DNA from: Pengzhenrongella frigida
GTDB taxonomy: Bacteria > Actinomycetota > Actinomycetes > Actinomycetales > Cellulomonadaceae
Length of the DNA: 64,000 nt
Assembly: GCF_004168625.1 (NCBI RefSeq)
Contig: NZ_SDWW01000004.1
Span: forward strand, 79,874 to 143,873
Direction: 5' to 3'
The first letter of the stretch is position 1. Every line of letters starts with the position of its first letter. The notes under the pieces were generated by a model. The model ran no database searches and was not told where the DNA came from. It saw nothing but the letters and a program-made list of their open reading frames with translations. A program made the translations under genes and the position numbers. This document shows, in pieces, positions 59,690 to 64,000 of this stretch.

Positions 59690-60787
59690 TCAGCTGGCGC
59701 GCACCCAGTTCTGGTCCTGGCGGACCCAGAGGTGGCCGGTGTCGGCATGGTGCACTCCGTCGGTGAGCCACCAGGTGGCGTCGGGGTCCCAGCCGGCCAG
59801 CGTCGTCGTGGCACGGGGCCGCGGAGAGACGGCCTCGCCGGACGTCATCAGCCAGGCCAGGACGCTGACGTGAACCCCAGCGAAGTCCGCCGCCACGGCT
59901 GACCAGTCGGGGATCAGCCAGTCGCCTTCGTGTGCGTCCACCGCGCCCCACCAGTCGGGCGCTCGCGAGGAGGTGACGTCGAGCGGGTAGCTCGCCACGA
60001 GGGACGCCCAGGCGTCGGGCCCGTCGATCTCGAGCACGAGGGCATGAGGGTCGACGGTGCACGGCACCAGGTCCGCAGACTCCCATCCCATCTCGTCCTC
60101 CGTGAGCCATAGGGCTGCAGATCCCGCGTCGGGCAGTGCGCGAGTCGTCTTGTCGAGTCCGGCGAGGGCAGGGGTCACCCACCACATGCCGCCCAACGGG
60201 GTCGACGGGTGGCTGGCGCGGTACTGCGCAGCGGCGCGTTCCTGGTCCGCGATGCCGTCCCGCCAGCGGCGCAGCCGCTCGGCGGCGGTGCCCCGTGGCC
60301 GGCCGACGACCGTCGTCGGCTCGAACCGGGTGTAGATCTGAGTGTCACGGTCCAGCGGTGCCGTCCACCATCCAGATCTCGGGTTGTCCGCCACGACGTC
60401 GGCGATCGGGGTCAGCGCGGCTCGGACCGCGGGGTGGGCGAGCACGACGTCTTCCGCGTGCGGCGGCTGCCAGCCCATGGCCGAGGTCACGGTGTCGGAG
60501 AGCGCCGCGAGCAGATCTCTCGAACCCATGTTCAAGGTGGTCGGATCAACTTCGGTGAGCACGTCGCTGAGGGCGCGCGCGGGAGGCAGGTCCGGCGCTT
60601 TGCCGCCCGCCGTTCCTAAGACGGCCCAAGCCACGCTCCCACCCAGGTCCCCTCGCTCCTCATGCACACGGTGCACCTCGGCAAACATGGCCCAGCGCAC
60701 CTCGTCCCCGCTCCCGCTGCGCTGTGCGAGCTCGTAGCAAAGTCGTCGTCCGCGCCCGGTGCCCACAAGATCCCCTGCTGTGTACAT
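59690..60787 (-). CDS. Hypothetical protein, Trp-rich C-terminal half
   Basis: 365 residues from ATG at 60787. The N-terminal ~120 residues are helical; the rest has many Trp and Asp (GGMWWVTPALAGLDKTTRAL, DWWGAVDAHEGDWLIPDW). No signal peptide, membrane segment or known motif. Related uncharacterised actinobacterial proteins probably exist, but I cannot name a family. Confidence 0.65.
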   Translation of the reverse strand: MYTAGDLVGTGRGRRLCYELAQRSGSGDEVRWAMFAEVHRVHEERGDLGGSVAWAVLGTAGGKAPDLPPARALSDVLTEVDPTTLNMGSRDLLAALSDTVTSAMGWQPPHAEDVVLAHPAVRAALTPIADVVADNPRSGWWTAPLDRDTQIYTRFEPTTVVGRPRGTAAERLRRWRDGIADQERAAAQYRASHPSTPLGGMWWVTPALAGLDKTTRALPDAGSAALWLTEDEMGWESADLVPCTVDPHALVLEIDGPDAWASLVASYPLDVTSSRAPDWWGAVDAHEGDWLIPDWSAVAADFAGVHVSVLAWLMTSGEAVSPRPRATTTLAGWDPDATWWLTDGVHHADTGHLWVRQDQNWVRAS

Positions 60788-61108
60788 GACCTCACCCTAC
60801 GAAGGCGCGGAGGTGACCGGACGTCCAACGATCAAGCTCGGTGGCCCGGGTACGTGGCCGACCGCAGCTCGCCCGCGACCAGCCGGGCGACCGTTGCCTG
60901 CACGACGGCGAGCTCCGTCGTGCAGGCGTTGAGGCTGCTCGATGCGATCGATCCGCAGGTGCGGATCCGTCGGCCTTGGCTCCGCGCCACCCGTAGCGGA
61001 CCGGAGGCACTTGGCGACCAGTAGACGGTGTCGCGGGCAGCGCGGATCGCGACCGGACCGGGTGGTTGCCCCTTGCCGATTGCGCGGTTCGCGTGAACGC
61101 TGTCGGGC
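60788..61108. other. Intergenic stretch, no gene seen
   Basis: About 320 bases. Frames on both strands are open by composition only; no start context or recognisable protein segment. Confidence 0.4.
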
Positions 61109-61290
61109 ATGGCCGACTCATCAGCACCACTACTGGCGATAGTGGGCCGTCCAGCGGCTCGCGCCTGTGAGTCCGCCGGATATCGCGCGATCGCCGACCT
61201 CGAGGGCGCCAGCGAGCGCCAACTTCTCGCCCTGCATGGGCTTGGCCCACGAGCGATCAAGATCCTTCGGTGTCAAGGGCCATTGAGTTC
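61109..61290 (+). pseudogene. Helix-hairpin-helix DNA-binding protein, 3' end lost at the IS21 element
   Basis: From ATG at 61109: MADSSAPLLAIVGRPAARAC, ASERQLLALHGLGPRAIKIL. This is the tandem HhH pattern of small actinobacterial DNA-binding proteins (LHGVGPKAI-type hairpin). After residue 54 the sequence departs from the family and the frame runs into the IS21 left end at 61291. The matching 3' part is not visible beyond the right end. Confidence 0.6.
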
Positions 61291-61382
61291 TGCCCAGAGG
61301 CGGTCGTGAGACCTGCCCGGTGACGGCCACGAGAAGTGCCCGGTGATGGCCATGGGATCTGCCCAGTACTGACCATCAACGG
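61291..61382. repeat. Left-end iterons of the IS21 element (23-bp period)
   Basis: TGCCC begins at 61291, 61314, 61337 and 61360, exactly 23 bases apart, each followed by a variant of GGTGACGGCCACGAGA. These are probable transposase-binding sites. Confidence 0.8.
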
Positions 61383-61391
61383 CCCGGGTGC

Positions 61392-62207
61392 TCAGCTCAA
61401 CGGACTCACCCCTTGGCCAGCGAGGGCTTGGGCCTGGCGGACGCTCTCGCCGCTGGTCTGGCAGACGTGCGCGTGGTGCAGGAGTCGGTCGACGGTCGCC
61501 GTGGTCAGGGTCTTGGGCATCAGCTCGTCGAACGCGGCCGGGTGCAGATTGGACGAGATCGCCACCGAGCGTTTCTCGTAGGCGGCGTCGACGAGCCGGT
61601 AGAGACCCTCGGCCGCGTCCTGCGCCACCGGCAGCAGCCCGATGTCATCGACCACGACGAGGTCGGCGCGCAGGACCCGGGCGATGGCCTTGGTCACCGA
61701 GTCGTCCGCTCGGTGGTGGCGCAGCAGCGCGTCGAGGTCTTCCAGGGTGAACCAGGCCACCCGTAGTCCTTGCTCGACGGCGTGCTGCCCGAGGGCCTCG
61801 AGCAGGAACGTCTTGCCCGTCCCGGAGGGTCCGCAGACCACGAGGTTCTCGCGGCGGTGCACCCATTCCAGGGTGCGGAGCGCTTGCTGGGTCGGGGCCG
61901 GGATCGAGGATGCGGCGGGGTTCCAGGCGTCGAAGGTCTTGCCGGTGGGGAACCCCGCGCCGGCCCGCCGGGTTGCCAGCGCGGAGCGTTCGCGCCCGGC
62001 GGCTTCCTCGACCAGCAGGGCGCGCAGCACCTCCACGGGCTCCCACCGCTGGGCCTTGGCGGTGGCGATCACGTCCGGGGCGTGGCGGCGGATGTGCGGC
62101 AGGCGCAACCGGTGCAACAGCGCCTGGACGTCCTCGGGCATCGCCGGCGCGGCCGGGACCCCGATCACCGGCACGGACGCCTCGCGGGTCCGGGACGGGG
62201 CGCTCAC
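61392..62207 (-). CDS. istB: IS21 transposition helper ATPase IstB
   Basis: 271 residues from GTG at 62207 overlapping the istA stop. DnaC-like AAA+: Walker A CGPSGTGKTFLLEAL (126-133), Walker B LVVVDDIGLLP, sensor SSNLHPAAFDELMP. Selects targets and stimulates IstA. Looks intact. Confidence 0.95.
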   Translation of the reverse strand: MSAPSRTREASVPVIGVPAAPAMPEDVQALLHRLRLPHIRRHAPDVIATAKAQRWEPVEVLRALLVEEAAGRERSALATRRAGAGFPTGKTFDAWNPAASSIPAPTQQALRTLEWVHRRENLVVCGPSGTGKTFLLEALGQHAVEQGLRVAWFTLEDLDALLRHHRADDSVTKAIARVLRADLVVVDDIGLLPVAQDAAEGLYRLVDAAYEKRSVAISSNLHPAAFDELMPKTLTTATVDRLLHHAHVCQTSGESVRQAQALAGQGVSPLS

Positions 62208-63751
62208 GCGGTCACCTCCGTCGCCGTGGTCGCCGTGGTTGCAGAGGTCGCTGTGCCGAGGGTGGCCCAGCCGCGGGTGCCCTGGGTCAACGACCGGTCC
62301 TCGCCGGCCTGGTTGACCGGTCCGGCTGCGGTGGCCGCGTGGTGGTGGTCCAGGATCGAGGCGAGGTCGGCTTCGGCGAACCGGGCATGGACCGCGGCGT
62401 GGCCCAGCGCCCAGTCGACCTCTTCGGGGGTGAACAGCTTGGCGAGCTCCACGGCCTGGGCCATCTTCACGCGCATCTTGGTCGTGCCCGCGGCGGCGGC
62501 CTCGGCCAACCACACCCTGGCGCCGTCGCCCAGGACCAGGAACGCGGCCTCGGCGGTGGTCCGCGCGAGCGGGACCCGGCCGAGCGCGCCGGGCGGCGCA
62601 GGTGGGAAGTGGGCGTCGATGATCTGGGGGCTGCCCGGGGTCGCGCGGGCGTGGCGGGCGACCTCGAGCGGTCCGGTGGCCCCGACGTGGACGATGACGA
62701 CCTGCTCGTCGGCGCCGCGCCCGTGGACCCGCACCCAGACCGTGGCCCCGAGCAGCTCGTGCGGCACGGAGTACTGCCCGGAGTCGAACGTGACCATCGG
62801 CGTCTTGGGTGGCACGACCCGTGTCAGGCCGAACGCGACCGTGTGCGGGTCGACCGGGACGGGGTGCAGGCGGGTGTGTTCCTCGGCGAGCATCGCGTCC
62901 GGGGTCCGGCGGGTGACGCGGTGGACGCGGGCGTTGACCTGCGCGCAGAACGCCTCGCACGCGTCCTCGAGGTCCGCGAACGAGGCGTAGGCGTCCAGGA
63001 GGTTGGTGTCCTTGGGGACCAGGTCCGCCTTGGCGATCTTCACCGACGACTCGCTACCGCCCTTGGTGGCCGGGTCCACCGGGACACAGGTGTGCAGGGT
63101 GACGCCGTAGTGGCGGGCGAAGGCGACCATCGCGGGGTTGCGGACCGCCATGCCGGCCACGTGCTCGACGGTCACGGTCTTCTCGTTGTCGGTGAGCAGA
63201 TACGTCGGCGCCCCACCGATGCGCCGCAGCGTGACGTCCAGGGCGGCCATCACCGACGGTGAGGTCTTGTCCCTGATCGCGAGCACCACCCGGAACCGCG
63301 ACCACGCCAACCACGCGATGAACAACGTGGTCTTGGCCCCGTCGATGACGGGCCCGTCGCCGAAGTCGTACTGCAGCCACATCCCGGGCTCGGTCACCCA
63401 CGGGCGGTGGACCCGGGTCCGCCCGACCCGGAAGCTCGCCTTGACCACCGCTACCGCCCGGCGCGTGGTGCGCTCGGAGCCGGTGAAGCCCAACGCGACG
63501 AGCTTGTCGTGGGCGACGTCCGCGCGGACCTTGCCCTTGGACCTCTCGACCCACTCCTCGATCTTGGGCAGAAACTCGTCGATCAGCTGCGCGCGGGCCG
63601 CGGCCCGATCGGACAACGCACCCGCGTCGCGGGCCGCGACATAGCGGGCCACGGTGTGGTGGGAGACCCCGGACAGCTCCCCGGCATCACGCAACGACCC
63701 GGTCAAGTCGAACGCTTCCAACATGTTCATGATCTCCTCGGCAGACTTCAC
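62204..63751 (-). CDS. istA: IS21 transposase IstA
   Basis: 515 residues from GTG at 63751 (AGGAGGG upstream). N-terminal HTH (LRDAGELSGVSHHTVARYVA), DDE catalytic core with Asp129 (YDFGDG), Asp188 (LLTDNEKT) and Glu234 (KGGSESSVKIA), and a C-terminal Mu-type beta domain. The extreme C-terminus is a Thr/Ala-rich tail (TATSATTATTATEVTA). Looks intact, so the element may still be active. Confidence 0.95.
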   Translation of the reverse strand: MKSAEEIMNMLEAFDLTGSLRDAGELSGVSHHTVARYVAARDAGALSDRAAARAQLIDEFLPKIEEWVERSKGKVRADVAHDKLVALGFTGSERTTRRAVAVVKASFRVGRTRVHRPWVTEPGMWLQYDFGDGPVIDGAKTTLFIAWLAWSRFRVVLAIRDKTSPSVMAALDVTLRRIGGAPTYLLTDNEKTVTVEHVAGMAVRNPAMVAFARHYGVTLHTCVPVDPATKGGSESSVKIAKADLVPKDTNLLDAYASFADLEDACEAFCAQVNARVHRVTRRTPDAMLAEEHTRLHPVPVDPHTVAFGLTRVVPPKTPMVTFDSGQYSVPHELLGATVWVRVHGRGADEQVVIVHVGATGPLEVARHARATPGSPQIIDAHFPPAPPGALGRVPLARTTAEAAFLVLGDGARVWLAEAAAAGTTKMRVKMAQAVELAKLFTPEEVDWALGHAAVHARFAEADLASILDHHHAATAAGPVNQAGEDRSLTQGTRGWATLGTATSATTATTATEVTA

Positions 63752-63844
63752 GGTGTCCCTCCTGGGGGCGAACGGCGCATCAGCACCGCCAACCGCACCC
63801 CAGGAGGGGCCTCAACCGCTGCAAGCGGCGAGGCGAAGAACGTC

Positions 63845-63922
63845 GTGTCGGGCAGATCTCATGACCGCCAGCGGGCAACTCTCATGTCCGCCACCGGGCA
63901 GCTAATTGGCCGCCTCCGGGCA
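63845..63922. repeat. Right-end iterons of the IS21 element
   Basis: GGGCA ends at 63854, 63877, 63900 and 63922 (spacing 23, 23, 22), inverted relative to the left-end set. Confidence 0.8.
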
Positions 63923-63971
63923 GGGCGGATTCCAGCGAACGTCGCAACACCGAGAGGTGTTGGAGGACGTG

Positions 63972-64000
63972 ATGGGACCTGTTCGTAGCCGGGGCCGCAA
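63972..64000 (+). CDS. Start of a CDS cut by the window edge
   Basis: ATG at 63972 preceded by TTGGAGG; reads MGPVRSRGR before the window ends. A hairpin CAACACC/GGTGTTG lies just upstream. Too short to identify; a basic Gly/Arg start next to an IS could be another transposase, but that is a guess. Confidence 0.35.

Larger units (their letters stand above)
61291..63922 (-). mobile_element. IS21-family insertion sequence
   Basis: About 2.63 kb. Carries istA and istB on the minus strand with a 4-base overlap. Ends are inverted repeats: the left end TGCCCAGAGGCGG matches the inverted right end TGCCCGGAGGCGG, and similarity continues for about 80 bases through repeated iterons. No clear target duplication is seen, so recombination after insertion or slightly different ends are possible. 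Truncated HhH gene on the left; another start codon 50 bases past the right end. Confidence 0.88.

Noticed and set aside
60832..61260. 142-residue minus-strand frame considered as an integrase fragment
   Set aside because: No recognisable motif, and it overlaps the HhH gene on the other strand, which does have family similarity.
61291..61382. Regular 23-bp spaced repeats considered as a CRISPR array or plasmid iterons
   Set aside because: Units are contiguous without spacers, mirrored at the other end of an IS21 element, and flank istA/istB.

Overview
The DNA is very GC-rich (about 70% or more), with GTG starts, translationally coupled stop/start overlaps and many apparently leaderless genes. 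Gene content and order point to an actinobacterium of the Micrococcales, most like Cellulomonadaceae: fasR-fabD-fabH-acpP-fabF beside a DUF3145 gene, aceE beside DUF3052 and an AhpE-type peroxiredoxin, a fused RNase H/phosphatase, and glnA2-glnE. The genus call is inference from gene order and composition; no search was run.

Layout. 1-2460: 3' end of a phosphate-binding-protein-like secreted protein fused to a WxL-like domain, then two weakly supported small genes and a strong hairpin. 2385-2710: a cyclic-di-GMP-I (GEMM-I) riboswitch directly in front of a bldC-type regulator. 2868-8979: peptide deformylase, DUF3145, then the convergent fatty-acid synthesis operon with its regulator FasR. 9126-20102: housekeeping genes (TPR-like protein, aceE, DUF3052, peroxiredoxin, tRNA-Val, a membrane Ser/Thr kinase with a lipoprotein, Nif3-like protein, zinc-ribbon protein, RNase H/phosphatase, YaaA). 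20168-20568: RNase P RNA. 20674-25681: small regulators and stress functions (WYL regulator, VOC protein, YCII protein with a shortened ECF42 sigma factor) and one frameshifted small gene. 25685-35656: MBL hydrolase, ppgK-map, panB, nadE, glnA2, glnE.

36644-52153 is the most distinctive block. It is a tightly coupled eight-gene run: PP2C phosphatase, FHA protein, transmembrane Ser/Thr kinase, a 1966-residue Ig/fibronectin-III surface protein, MoxR ATPase, DUF58, a transglutaminase-like membrane protein lacking its catalytic residues, and an RDD-FHA protein. It matches in content the PFNA cluster described in Bifidobacterium (pkb2, fn3, aaa-atp, duf58, tgm, prpC, fha), here with an added RDD-FHA gene. 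The likely theme is phosphorylation-controlled assembly or remodelling of a large envelope protein.

52220-64000: gamma-carbonic-anhydrase-like protein, a hypothetical gene, an ArsR-controlled ABC exporter whose ATPase gene carries a frameshift, then an accessory zone with a DUF1254 pseudogene, an ECF sigma/anti-sigma-like pair, a hypothetical gene, and an IS21-family element (istA/istB, with 22/23-bp iterons at both ends) lying next to a truncated helix-hairpin-helix gene. A further CDS starts at the very end.
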